Source of the DNA: CBDHCC01 sp965219235 | GTDB lineage: Bacteria; Pseudomonadota; Alphaproteobacteria; Sphingomonadales; Sphingomonadaceae | Direction of reading: 5' to 3' | Length of the DNA stretch: 64,000 nucleotides | NCBI GenBank assembly: GCA_965219235.1 | Contig: OZ244721.1 | Location: forward strand, 2,604,001 to 2,668,000 | Shown: positions 25,503 through 34,156 of the stretch, piece after piece | Layout of the letters: each line of letters opens with the position of its first letter | How positions within the stretch are numbered: the first letter of the stretch is position 1 | Translations under genes and position numbers: made by a program | The notes under the pieces: model-generated | What the model saw: the letters and a program-made list of their open reading frames with translations, nothing else | The model's database searches: none | Told to the model about the DNA's origin: nothing

Positions 25503-25750
25503 GGTGTCTCCTTTTGCGACAACAACACCTCGCGCGCGCGGTTTATCCGTCGCACCTGTTCGGCCGAGCCGCCGGCGTCGGGATGGGCGACGGCCATCGC
25601 CCGTGCCCAGCCCGCGCGGATGGCGGCGGGGTCGGCGTCGAGCGGCACCCCCAGCCAGTCCGCCGCCCGCCGCCGCTGCTCCCGCCGCTTGGCCCGGCCC
25701 GTGGCGGCGAGCGCGGCCAAGCCGGTGCCGATCAGGAGGAGGGGGATCAC
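25499..25750 (-). CDS. Membrane-anchored small J-domain protein
   Basis: An 83-residue protein with a short N-terminal hydrophobic stretch (VIPLLLIGTGLAALAATG). The rest is J-domain-like, with ADWLGVPLDADPAAIRAGWARAMAVAHPDAGGS carrying the HPD tripeptide. Proteins of this type stimulate an Hsp70 such as DnaK; this one would do so at the membrane. The GTG start at 25750 is chosen because the longer ORF extends into the repeat element. The stop overlaps the mutase start by four bases. Confidence 0.78.
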   Translation of the reverse strand: MIPLLLIGTGLAALAATGRAKRREQRRRAADWLGVPLDADPAAIRAGWARAMAVAHPDAGGSAEQVRRINRAREVLLSQKETP

Positions 25751-25755
25751 GCCAT

Positions 25756-25922
25756 CATTCCTCCCCGAGCTTGCTCGGGGAGGGGGACCATGCGCAGCAT
25801 GGTGGAGGGGTGGAGCGCCAAAGGATCGAGACAGAGCCCGGTCGATCGCAAGCGGCCGCACCCCTCCACCACGCCGCTTCGCGTCGCGGTCTCCCTCCCC
25901 GAGGCAAGCTCGGGGAGGAATG
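25756..25922. repeat. 167-bp nested palindromic element
   Basis: The outer arms start CATTCCTCCCCGAGCTTGCT (from 25756) and end as its complement at 25922. Each outer arm is itself a hairpin (CTCCCCGAG...CTCGGGGAG). An inner perfect 12-bp pair, GGTGGAGGGGTG (25801-25812) with CACCCCTCCACC (25859-25870), sits inside. It fills the gap between the MipZ gene and the J-domain gene, both on the minus strand. The composition and nesting are those of a REP/BIME-type element. Confidence 0.8.
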
Positions 25923-25931
25923 AAAATCGAC

Positions 25932-26720
25932 TCACGCCCGGCCCCCGGCCGGCCGGCTTGGCAGGTTCAGGCCGCCGATCAGGTCGCGCAGCTCCTGGCG
26001 CGCGGCGACGTGGCTGAGGCCGACATCGCGGATCTGGTCGATGTCGAGCAAGGTCAGCCCCTTGGGGAACAGCTCGCGATAGACGACGCGCTCCGACAGG
26101 CCGGGGATGACGCGGAAGCCGACCCGCTTGGACAGCTCCTGCATGGCGGCGGCCACGCGCTTCATGTTGCGCGCCTCCAGCTGTTGCAGGCGGTTCCTCA
26201 GCACCACCCAGTCCACCGTGCCGCCGTCGGTCTTGGCCCGCACCTTGCGCGCCTCCCAGATCGTCTCGGCGTAGAAGGAGGGGCGGGTCACCTTGAAGCT
26301 CTCCGCGTCCACCGTGCCGATGAGGTCGAGATCGACGAAGCTGTCGTTCATCGGCGTCACCAGCGTGTCGGCGCGGCCCGCCACCCAGCGGGCGAACTCG
26401 TCGTCGCGGCCGGGCGTGTCGACCAGCAGGATGTCGGCGCGCGTCGCGAGGTCTCCCAGCAGATCGTCCAGCGCGCCTTGGTCCGGTCGCTCCAGCACCC
26501 GCACCTCGGGGCTGACGAGCGCGATGCCGCGGCGGCGCTCGGTCTCGCGACGGTTCTCGATATAGCGCGCGGCGGTGCGCTGGCGGCTGTCGAGATCGGC
26601 CAGGCCGACGCCCCAGCCCGCCTTGGCGAGCCCGACGGCGACATGGACGCAGGTGGTCGACTTGCCGGTGCCGCCCTTTTCGTTGGCGAAGACCACCAGA
26701 TGCCTGCCGTCGAACGCCAC
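25932..26720 (-). CDS. mipZ: ParA-family ATPase, probable division-plane regulator MipZ
   Basis: A 262-residue deviant Walker ATPase. The Walker A' motif is VFANEKGGTGKSTTCVHVAV, and LVDTPGRDDEF is the switch II region. The length, the LADLDSRQRTAARYIENR segment and the SERVVYRELFPKGLTLLDI C-terminus match MipZ of Caulobacter, which forms a gradient from the poles and keeps FtsZ at mid-cell. There is no ParB gene beside it, as expected for MipZ. The GTG at 26720 is the best start. It is divergent from panC with 111 bases between. Confidence 0.87.
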   Translation of the reverse strand: MAFDGRHLVVFANEKGGTGKSTTCVHVAVGLAKAGWGVGLADLDSRQRTAARYIENRRETERRRGIALVSPEVRVLERPDQGALDDLLGDLATRADILLVDTPGRDDEFARWVAGRADTLVTPMNDSFVDLDLIGTVDAESFKVTRPSFYAETIWEARKVRAKTDGGTVDWVVLRNRLQQLEARNMKRVAAAMQELSKRVGFRVIPGLSERVVYRELFPKGLTLLDIDQIRDVGLSHVAARQELRDLIGGLNLPSRPAGGRA

Positions 26721-26831
26721 CGTCAGCCAACCCCCTGAAATCCCACGGACCCGCCTCGCGTCCGCCCTTGCCATGCGGCGCGGCGCGGCGCACATCCGGT
26801 CCGCGGGGGCTGTAACGGGGGGGCGTGGGGC

Positions 26832-27692
26832 GTGCAAACGGTGACGGAGCTCGCGGCGCTGCGCCGCGCCGTGGACGCGCTGAAGGCGCGCGGCGGCACG
26901 GTCGCGCTGGTGCCCACGATGGGCGCGCTCCATGCGGGCCACCGGGCGCTGATCGAGCGCGCGAAGGTGCTCGCCGACAGGGTGGTGGTCTCGATCTTCG
27001 TCAATCCCACCCAGTTCGCGCCGGGCGAGGACCTGGACTCCTACCCGCGTCCCTTCGCCGACGACCAGCGGCTGCTGGCGGAGGCCGACGTGGCGGTGCT
27101 GTGGGCGCCCGCGCCCGCGGTCATGTACCCGGACGGCTTCGCCACGAGCGTGCGGGTCGAGGGCCTGCGCGAGCCGCTGTGCGGCGCGACCCGGCCCGGG
27201 CACTTCAACGGCGTGGCGACGGTGGTGGTCAAGCTCCTGAACCAGGTGCGTCCGGAACTCGCCGTGTTCGGCGAAAAGGACTGGCAGCAGCTCGCCATCG
27301 TCCGCCGGGCGGTGCGCGACCTCAACATCACCGTCGACATCGAGGGGGTGGAGACGGTGCGCGACGCGGACGGCCTCGCGCTGTCGTCGCGCAACCGCCA
27401 CCTCGACGCCGACGCGCGGGAGCGGGCGGCGGCGATCCCGCGCGCGCTCGACCTCGCGCTCGATGCGCTGGATGGCGGTGCCGGGGTGGAGGACGCGCTC
27501 GGCCCGGCGCGCGACGCACTGGCGGCGGCCGGCGTCGACGTCGAATATCTGGAGCTGCGCGATGGGAACACGCTCGCTCCGGCCGAGGGGGCGGCGGAGG
27601 GCGCGCGGCTGTTCGTGGCCGCGCGCGTGGGCTCTACCCGGTTGATCGACAACCGTTCCGTGTCCGCCGGCGTACGGTCGCGCGCCCGTTAA
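26832..27692 (+). CDS. panC: Pantothenate synthetase
   Basis: A 286-residue enzyme that joins pantoate and beta-alanine using ATP. Signatures are VPTMGALHAGHRALI with the HxGH nucleotide motif, FVNPTQFAPGEDLDSYPR, LCGATRPGHFNGVATVV, VFGEKDWQQL and LALSSRNRHL. Start is GTG. It is divergent from mipZ and is followed after 75 bases by the Sel1-like gene. The length is usual for the family. The product is cytoplasmic and feeds CoA synthesis. Confidence 0.97.
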   Translation: MQTVTELAALRRAVDALKARGGTVALVPTMGALHAGHRALIERAKVLADRVVVSIFVNPTQFAPGEDLDSYPRPFADDQRLLAEADVAVLWAPAPAVMYPDGFATSVRVEGLREPLCGATRPGHFNGVATVVVKLLNQVRPELAVFGEKDWQQLAIVRRAVRDLNITVDIEGVETVRDADGLALSSRNRHLDADARERAAAIPRALDLALDALDGGAGVEDALGPARDALAAAGVDVEYLELRDGNTLAPAEGAAEGARLFVAARVGSTRLIDNRSVSAGVRSRAR

Positions 27693-27767
27693 CCATCTCT
27701 TTAAGGCGCGGGCGCCACCCCGCGTCACGGGCTTCGAAGGGGAGCCGGGAGAGGGGAAGCCACCGAC

Positions 27768-28064
27768 ATGGCCATCAGCATGAACACCCACGCGATCCTG
27801 CTCGCAAATCGCCTGAGCGAGGCCGCATCGGGCGACACCGACGCCTGCTACGATCTGGGCATCGCCTACTCCAGCGGCACCGGCGGCATGGTCGTCGACC
27901 TGGTGGAGGCGCACAAGTGGTTCAACCTGGCCGCGCTCGCCGGATCGGAGGCGGGCCAGTCCTGCCGCGCGGAGATCGCCGACCAGATGTCCGCGCGCGA
28001 GATCGCGCAGGCCCAGCGCGAGGCGCGCGACTGGCTGTCCATGACGCAGGTGCGCGCCGCATAG
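27768..28064 (+). CDS. Small Sel1-repeat-like protein
   Basis: A 98-residue cytoplasmic protein that carries little more than one or two Sel1-type helix pairs: ACYDLGIAYSSGTGGMVVDLVEAHKWFNLAALAGSEAG. Sel1 units serve as protein-binding scaffolds. The C-terminus (IAQAQREARDWLSMTQ) is a helix. A strong GGAGAGGGG precedes the start. Homologues of this size occur widely in sphingomonads, but no role is established. It is not clearly co-transcribed with panC. Confidence 0.78.
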   Translation: MAISMNTHAILLANRLSEAASGDTDACYDLGIAYSSGTGGMVVDLVEAHKWFNLAALAGSEAGQSCRAEIADQMSAREIAQAQREARDWLSMTQVRAA

Positions 28065-28520
28065 AGCGCGACCTCAGGGGCGGGCGGCCGCCGGCGGATC
28101 GCGAAACGAGGAGGTCCTCTCCCACGCCCGCTCGGGCTGAGCCAGTCGAAGGCGATGATGTAGGTTGAAAACCCCGAGAGGCCATCGTCGGCGGGTGGGA
28201 GCGGTGGTTCCAATCCTATCGTGCGCTTACCACACCCCCGCTCGTCCTGAGCCTGTCGAAGGACGCACAAAGGGCTCAGCCGCGGCGACCGCCGGACGTA
28301 CCCTGCCCAACGTCCCCTTCAACAAGCTCAGGACAGGCTTCGACAGGCTCAGGACGAGCGGATCGGGGTTGGAGAGTTCGACGTCCGCCTTCACGTCGGT
28401 AGCAGTCGGGGCGAGCGTCGAATCTGGAGCCACATCATCGCCTCAGACAGGCTCGGGACGGGCGGAGGGGGATGTCGGTCTCGCAGGCCCCCACCCGCTC
28501 CGGCCGTGCGCGTGACCGCC
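28065..28520. repeat. Gene-free stretch with REP inverted repeats
   Basis: No coding region was found here. A perfect 22-bp inverted pair, GCTCGTCCTGAGCCTGTCGAAG at 28240-28261 with its complement at 28338-28359, is present. A degenerate copy (CGCTCGGGCTGAGCCAGTCGAAGG) lies at about 28130-28153. The TCCTGAGCCTGTCGAAGG core is a widespread GC-rich bacterial intergenic repeat. Both flanking genes end here (plus-strand Sel1-like, minus-strand acetyltransferase). Confidence 0.8.
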
Positions 28521-29659
<1,139 letters not shown>

Positions 29660-29663
<4 letters not shown>

Positions 29664-30430
29664 GCCGCCTCCTCGAAGACCGGCTGGTCGGCGTGGCGGC
29701 GCGCGCGGGCGCGCTCGTCGGGGGTCCGCACGGTCCAGGCGAACACGCCCAGCCCGCGGCGGCGCGCGGCGGCGGGCACCGGATCGGGCAGGTCGCGCAC
29801 GTCCCACGCCAGGAAGTCGGGTCGGGCGATGCGGATCGCGGCGAGATGGCGCAGCGCCAGCCAGCGACCGCGCCGGCCCTGGTTCGAGGCGACCAGCCCG
29901 CGCGCGACCGCCGGCGCGTGCTCCGCGAACCAGCGGCCGACGCGCGGGTCGAAGCTCATCACGCCGACGGGACCCCCGTACCCGCCGAGCGACCCGGCCA
30001 CCGACCGGCACAGGCGCGGGTCGAAGGGGCCGGGCACCTTCACCTCGATCAAGAGGCCCACGCGGCCGGCGACCAGCGCCAGCACCTCGTCCAGCGTGGG
30101 GATGACGCTGCCGTCCGGCAGGCGCAGAAGCGCGAGCTCTCCGGTCGAGCGATTGGCGACCGCGCCCGCGCTGCCGGTCAGCCGGTCGAGCCGGGCATCG
30201 TGGATCACGACCGCGCGCCCGCCCTCCGCCGCCTGCACGTCGCACTCGATCGCGCAGCCTGTCGCCACGGCCGCCGCGAAGGCGGGCCGCCCGTTCTCCG
30301 TGCGCCCGTGGCCGTGGAGCCCGCGATGCGCGAACGGCGCGTCGCACAGGCCGCCCAGGCGCCCCGGCGCCGGACGCGGGATCCAGCGGTCAGGGCGCCA
30401 GGGGATCGGGTTCGACCGCGAACAGGCCAT
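29660..30430 (-). CDS. ugpQ: Glycerophosphodiester phosphodiesterase
   Basis: A 256-residue GDPD-family TIM barrel that splits deacylated phospholipids into an alcohol and glycerol 3-phosphate. The motifs are APFAHRGLHGHGRTENG, AIECDVQAAEGG with the metal-binding E and D, VVIHDARLDRLTG and LLIEVKVPG. No signal peptide is seen, so it should be cytoplasmic. The ATG at 30430 overlaps the RidA gene by 41 bases. No better in-frame start was seen downstream. Confidence 0.87.
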
Positions 30431-30866
30431 CCACCTCGACCAACGCGCCGAGCGGCAGAACGGGCACCCCCACCGCCGCCCTCGCGTGGCGACCCGGCTC
30501 GCCGAAGGCCAGCCGCATCAGGTCCGACGCGCCGTTGGCGACGAGCGCCTGATCGATGAAGTCGGGGGTGGAGGCGACGAAGACGCCCAGCCGCACGACC
30601 CGCGCCACCCGGTCGAGCGAGCCCAGCGCCGTCTTCGCCTGGGCGAGCAGCATCAGCCCGCAGGCCCGCGCCGCCTCCTGCCCGCGCGCCAGCTCCGCGC
30701 CCCCGCCCATCCGTCCGGTGACGAGCTCGCCGTCGAGGAAGGGGAGCTGGCCCGAGACGGTGAGCAGGCCGCCGTGCTCGACCGCCGGCAGGTAGGAGGC
30801 CACCGGCGCGGCGGGTGTGGGCAGGACGAGGCCGGCGTCGGCCAGCCGCTGTTCGATGGTGCTCAT
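30390..30866 (-). CDS. RidA (YjgF/YER057c) family protein
   Basis: A 158-residue protein close to the RidA fold. Family members deaminate reactive enamine/imine intermediates of PLP enzymes. Recognisable segments are LLTVSGQLPFLDGELVTGRMG, RVVRLGVFVASTPDF and HARAAVGVPVLPLGALVEVDGLFAV, which holds the conserved R-x-x-V-G-V near the active site. It is longer at the N-terminus than classic RidA (about 130 residues) and belongs to the longer subgroup. The start ATG at 30866 drops 26 unconserved residues. Confidence 0.85.
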   Translation of the reverse strand: MSTIEQRLADAGLVLPTPAAPVASYLPAVEHGGLLTVSGQLPFLDGELVTGRMGGGAELARGQEAARACGLMLLAQAKTALGSLDRVARVVRLGVFVASTPDFIDQALVANGASDLMRLAFGEPGRHARAAVGVPVLPLGALVEVDGLFAVEPDPLAP

Positions 30867-30953
30867 CGCGCGCAGGTGGCGCGCCGGACCGCGGGGGTCA
30901 AGACGGGGTTTCCCACCCGATCCGCAGCCCCCCACCCTCGGCACGATGGTCTC

Positions 30954-31610
30954 TCAGCCTGGACAACGCGACAGAGCGCCGTGCGGGGACACCGTCAGCC
31001 GCTCGCGGATCCAGTCCTCCGCCTCGGCCCAGCGGTCGATGCGCGCGTGGGCGGCCGCGGCGGTGGCGGCGTGCGGAGCCATCTGCGGCTCGCCGACGAG
31101 CTGCAGCCGCCAGACGCCGGGCGCGTGGTCGGCGACCGAGGCGTGCTGCTCGCCCAGATCGTCGATGAACACCGCCGGCGCGTCGCCGCGCTCCGCCAGC
31201 AGCCGGGCGAGCGGCCGCCCCTTGCCGCCGCGGTTGCCGATCACCCGAGCGGTCAGCCCGACGCGCTCGAGCTGGGCGGCGCGCGCCGGTCCCAGCTCCT
31301 CGCCGATGTTGGTCAGGATGACCAGGTCGGCATCGGCGGACAGCCGGCCCAGCGCCTCAACCGCGCCCTCGATCGGCCCCTGCCGGTCCATGTGGTCGCG
31401 GAAGAACTCGCCCAGGAGCGGCCAGACCTCGGTCGGGTCGAGCGCGTCGCCGGTGTTCTTGTGACGGAGCGCGTCGGCGAAGCCGTTGGCGAAGTCGAAA
31501 TGGATGTCGTGCGCCTCGTCCAGCCATTCGCGGAACGGCACGACCATGTGCAGGATGACCTCGTCGCAATCGCACACGATCAGCGGGCGGATCGGGAGCG
31601 GCCGGGTCAC
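30954..31610 (-). CDS. HAD-superfamily hydrolase-like protein
   Basis: A 218-residue protein with a HAD core. Motif I is LIVCDCDEVILHMVVPF (D-x-D), motif II is DLVILTNIG and motif IV is AVFIDDLGEQHASV. The K in GNRGGKGRPLA fits motif III. Substrates of this subgroup are not known, and small phosphomonoesters are possible. The GTG start at 31610 overlaps the stop of the DUF3572 gene (GTGA), which pairs the two in one operon that runs away from divK. Confidence 0.78.
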   Translation of the reverse strand: MTRPLPIRPLIVCDCDEVILHMVVPFREWLDEAHDIHFDFANGFADALRHKNTGDALDPTEVWPLLGEFFRDHMDRQGPIEGAVEALGRLSADADLVILTNIGEELGPARAAQLERVGLTARVIGNRGGKGRPLARLLAERGDAPAVFIDDLGEQHASVADHAPGVWRLQLVGEPQMAPHAATAAAAHARIDRWAEAEDWIRERLTVSPHGALSRCPG

Positions 31611-31840
31611 GCGCCCATCCTCCGGCCGGCCTCGGCGAGCCGCGCCGGAGAGGCCGCGATCGCCGCCGCGCAGGCGAGCAGATCGGGCTCGTGGGCGAGC
31701 AGGAAGCCCAGCGCGGCCGCGCCCACCTCCGCCGAACCCGCGCGGGCGCGCAGGTCGTCCGGCCCCAGCCCGGTCAGCGCCAGGAAGCGGCCGGCCCGGT
31801 CCCCGTCGCCCACGATCCAGCCGAGGACCGACAGCGCCAG
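31607..31840 (-). CDS. DUF3572 family protein, start codon unclear
   Basis: The reading frame encodes ALSVLGWIVGDGDRAGRFLALTGLGPDDLRARAGS and ALGFLLAHEPDLLACAAAI, the full DUF3572 pattern of about 90 residues. The family role is unknown. No ATG, GTG or TTG lies in the expected place: the frame is open well upstream into divK antisense, but the nearest normal start inside is the GTG at 31813, which would cut the domain. A CTG at 31840 is used here as a marker only. The stop overlaps the HAD gene. Confidence 0.6.
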   Translation of the reverse strand: MALSVLGWIVGDGDRAGRFLALTGLGPDDLRARAGSAEVGAAALGFLLAHEPDLLACAAAIAASPARLAEAGRRMGA

Positions 31841-31930
31841 CGCCGCGTCGGCGTCCGTGGCTCGGGTTGTTGCGGGCGGGCGGATGGCGTAGCTCCGATG
31901 GAACGTGACGGACTGGCGGGGAAGGGCCGG

Positions 31931-32296
31931 GTGGCAAAACGCATCCTGGTTGTCGAGGACAATCGCCTGAACCTGCGCCTGTTCACCGACGTGCTGACCG
32001 CGCACGGCTACGCGGTCGAGGGGGTGGACGACGCGCGCACCGTGATGGAGCGGGTGACCGCGCGCCGGCCGCAGCTGATCGTCATGGACATCCAGCTGCC
32101 GCACATCAGCGGGCTGGAGCTGATGGCGATGCTGGCGCGCGACCAGCTGACGCGCACCATCCCCGTGCTGGCGGTCACCGCCTTTGTCGGGCGCGAGGAC
32201 GAGGAGCGTATCCGCCGGGCGGGCGCCAAGGGCTATGTGTCGAAGCCGATCGCCCTCAAGCCCTTCGTGGCGGCGGTGGAGCGGCTGCTGGAGTAG
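31931..32296 (+). CDS. divK: Single-domain response regulator DivK
   Basis: A 121-residue receiver domain without an output domain. The acidic pocket is VVEDN, the phosphorylated aspartate is D53 in IVMDIQLPHISGLELM, the switch threonine is in VLAVTAFVG, and the lysine is in YVSKPIALKPF. The sequence follows Caulobacter DivK, which links the DivJ/PleC kinases to CtrA control and division. A GTG at 31931 with GGGAAG upstream is preferred; an in-frame ATG at 31898 is possible. It is divergent from DUF3572. PleD, often next to DivK, is not in this window. Confidence 0.88.
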   Translation: MAKRILVVEDNRLNLRLFTDVLTAHGYAVEGVDDARTVMERVTARRPQLIVMDIQLPHISGLELMAMLARDQLTRTIPVLAVTAFVGREDEERIRRAGAKGYVSKPIALKPFVAAVERLLE

Positions 32297-32425
32297 GGGT
32301 GGGCGGGACCGTCCAGGCCGCGCGCGCCGAAGCCCCGGTCCCGCGAGAGGGCATGGACCGCACGCCATGGTGCTGCCGCTTGCGACCCAGTTGCTGCCCT
32401 TTCGGCCCCCTTGTATGGTCGCCGC

Positions 32426-32839
32426 ATGCAGGCTCTAACCGTCATCGTCATCGTTGCCGCGACCCTGATCTCGGGCGCGGCGGTCGCGAGGAGCGGTGAC
32501 GCGGCTACTGGTGCTGAGGCTCCCTGCTGGCAGAGCGGGACAACGGTGGACATTGTAAATTGCTTTGCGGAGTCCGGTAAGCAATCGGATGACGAGCTAA
32601 ATCGCACCTACACCCGGATCATGACCGTGTTAGAGGGCGATGATCGCCAGCGATTACGCAAGGCGGAGAGGGCATGGGTCGCCTATCGGGATGCCACCTG
32701 TGACGCCGAGTACAAACTTTGGGATGGAGGAAGCGGCGGCCCTCCAGCCTTCTTGGCTTGCATCGATGGGGAAACGCGCAGGCAGACAGACCGCCTTCGA
32801 ACAACATACCGATTGCGGCTGCAACGGTTGAACTTGTAG
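32426..32839 (+). CDS. LprI-like lysozyme-inhibitor family protein
   Basis: A 137-residue secreted protein with a signal peptide (MQALTVIVIVAATLISGAAVA). The domain is LprI/DUF1311: VNCFAESGKQSDDELNRTYT, LRKAERAWVAYRDATCDAEY and FLACIDGETRRQTDRL, with four cysteines placed to make two disulphides. Mycobacterial LprI inhibits lysozyme, but most members are uncharacterised. The coding sequence is visibly less GC-rich than its neighbours, especially at third positions, which may point to recent gain. The GC-rich repeat element follows about 90 bases later. Confidence 0.8.
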   Translation: MQALTVIVIVAATLISGAAVARSGDAATGAEAPCWQSGTTVDIVNCFAESGKQSDDELNRTYTRIMTVLEGDDRQRLRKAERAWVAYRDATCDAEYKLWDGGSGGPPAFLACIDGETRRQTDRLRTTYRLRLQRLNL

Positions 32840-32927
32840 AACTCAGAGCGCTGGTTGCCCGTAAAACAACGCCAGGGCACTAATCGCCTCTCCGGGTTCG
32901 ATACGTGCGGCGGCTTACGACCCACAT

Positions 32928-33106
32928 GCGGACGTACGATCATCCCTCTAGCCTTCAGGGGGGAGGGAGAGCCGCGACAGCGGCGAGGGAGGGGGGCGCG
33001 GCATGGGGCGTGGAGCTGCGATCCCGCGGACCGTTCCCCTCTCCTTCCGCCGCCTCCGGCGGCTCCCTCCTCTCCCCTGAAGGGGAGAGGGACGGGACGG
33101 TCCGCT
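32928..33106 (+). repeat. 179-bp dispersed element, copy 1
   Basis: This sequence matches 48350-48528 on the opposite strand over exactly the same length with few substitutions and no visible gap. Both start GCGGACGTACGATCATCCCT and share GGCATGGGGCGTGGAGCTGC in the middle. The ends carry CCCTCTCCCCTTCAGGGGAG-type hairpins; in this copy the left hairpin is degenerate. The gene-free stretch 32840-33209 between the LprI-like gene and rpmG is largely filled by it. Confidence 0.85.
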
Positions 33107-33209
33107 TCCCACCATGAACGGGCGTCCGCGTCCGGCCTCGCGGACGCGACAACCGTTGGACCGGCTCAGCCTGAGCGGAGGGGGGCGGGCGCTGGCGACC
33201 CTCCGGGCC

Positions 33210-33377
33210 TCACTTGATCTTCGTTTCCTTGAACTCGACGTGCTTCCTGGCGATCGGATCGTACTTGCGGAAGGTGAACTTCTCGGTGTGGTTGCGCGGG
33301 TTCTTCTTGGTGACGTAGAAGAATCCGGTGTCCGCCGTGCTCTGCAGGCGGATCTTGATGGTTGCCGGCTTGGCCAT
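33210..33377 (-). CDS. rpmG: 50S ribosomal protein L33
   Basis: The 55-residue product begins MAKPATIKIRLQSTADTGFF and ends VEFKETKIK, the proteobacterial bL33 form without zinc cysteines. It binds 23S rRNA near the E site. It is read on the minus strand; a longer overlapping open frame is a shadow. A hairpin with a short T-run lies 52 bases upstream of the ATG (33425-33452). It stands alone in the strand, with the 179-bp element downstream. Confidence 0.96.
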   Translation of the reverse strand: MAKPATIKIRLQSTADTGFFYVTKKNPRNHTEKFTFRKYDPIARKHVEFKETKIK

Positions 33378-33424
33378 GGCGGGTCCCTCGAACTGGCGGC
33401 CCCGGCGCGCGCGGGGACGAACGC

Positions 33425-33452
33425 GAAAAGGGCGGCGGGAGGCCGCCGCCCT
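33425..33452 (-). promoter_or_regulatory. Terminator-like hairpin in the rpmG leader
   Basis: On the minus strand AGGGCGGCGG (33452-33443) pairs perfectly with CCGCCGCCCT (33438-33429) around CCTC, followed by TTT (10-bp stem, then a T-run of four counting the last stem base). No minus-strand gene lies upstream that it could terminate, because the upstream neighbour is on the plus strand. It therefore probably sits inside the rpmG 5' leader. Confidence 0.5.
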
Positions 33453-33546
33453 CGTGTCCGCCGCGCCTGCCAGAGCGGCGCGCGGGCGTCAAGACGGACG
33501 ACAGGCCCGGCCATGACCTTAACGACACTCACACCCCATCTGCGCT

Positions 33547-34098
33547 ATGGAGCGTGGCATGGCGGGTTTCCTCCTCGGTTGGCTGGTGTGCGGCGTGCTG
33601 GCGCTCGCCGACCGGGGCGTGGGGTCGCCCGCCTTCCTGCTGAAGCGCGCCTCCTCGCACCCGGCCGGATTGATGGTGGGGTTGACGGTCGTGCTCGCCG
33701 GCACCAACCTCCTGGCGGGCGTGGCCGGGCAGCTGGTGGCGGAGCTGGTCGAGCCCAACGCGCGCCTGCTGCTGCTCGCCTTCGCGCTCGTCTGCGCGGG
33801 CATCGCCTGCCTGATCGGGCGCGCGCGCACCTCGGCCGTGGGACCGTGGGCGGGTCTGGCGGAGCTCGCGCTCTCCCGCCCGGTCGCGGCGGGCGGCTTC
33901 GTGGTCTTCGCGCTCTGCGCCTGGGCCGGCGACCTGCTGCCGGTGGCGGGGGCCACGGTGGGCGAGCTGGCGGTGCTCGGCCTCGCCCATCTGGGCGGCG
34001 TGGCGCTGCCCGACCGGCCCGTGTGGCGCTGGGGGCTGGCCACCGCGATGCTGGCGCTGGCGGCCGCGCTCGGACTCTCCGCGCTCGGCTTCGCGTGA
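33547..34098 (+). CDS. Hypothetical membrane protein, five to six helices
   Basis: A 183-residue hydrophobic protein of unknown family. Helices are predicted at about 5-22, 42-65, 73-90, 112-128, 130-150 and 160-180. There is no catalytic motif and no cysteine pair. It is followed after 58 bases by dps and could share its transcript, but nothing ties the two functionally. Start ATG at 33547 is the longest; a Met at residue 5 is equally possible. Confidence 0.6.
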   Translation: MERGMAGFLLGWLVCGVLALADRGVGSPAFLLKRASSHPAGLMVGLTVVLAGTNLLAGVAGQLVAELVEPNARLLLLAFALVCAGIACLIGRARTSAVGPWAGLAELALSRPVAAGGFVVFALCAWAGDLLPVAGATVGELAVLGLAHLGGVALPDRPVWRWGLATAMLALAAALGLSALGFA

Positions 34099-34156
34099 GA
34101 GGAGCCAAGCGCACGGCCGGGCGTTTCCCGTCGGAACCGTCCAGCAGGAGACCCCG

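Noticed and set aside
26723..27010. Short minus-strand frame opposite the panC start
   Set aside because: No homology and fully inside panC and its leader.
28065..28520. Possible CRISPR-like or repeat array
   Set aside because: The repeats are inverted, unequal in spacing and only two to three in number; no cas gene is near.
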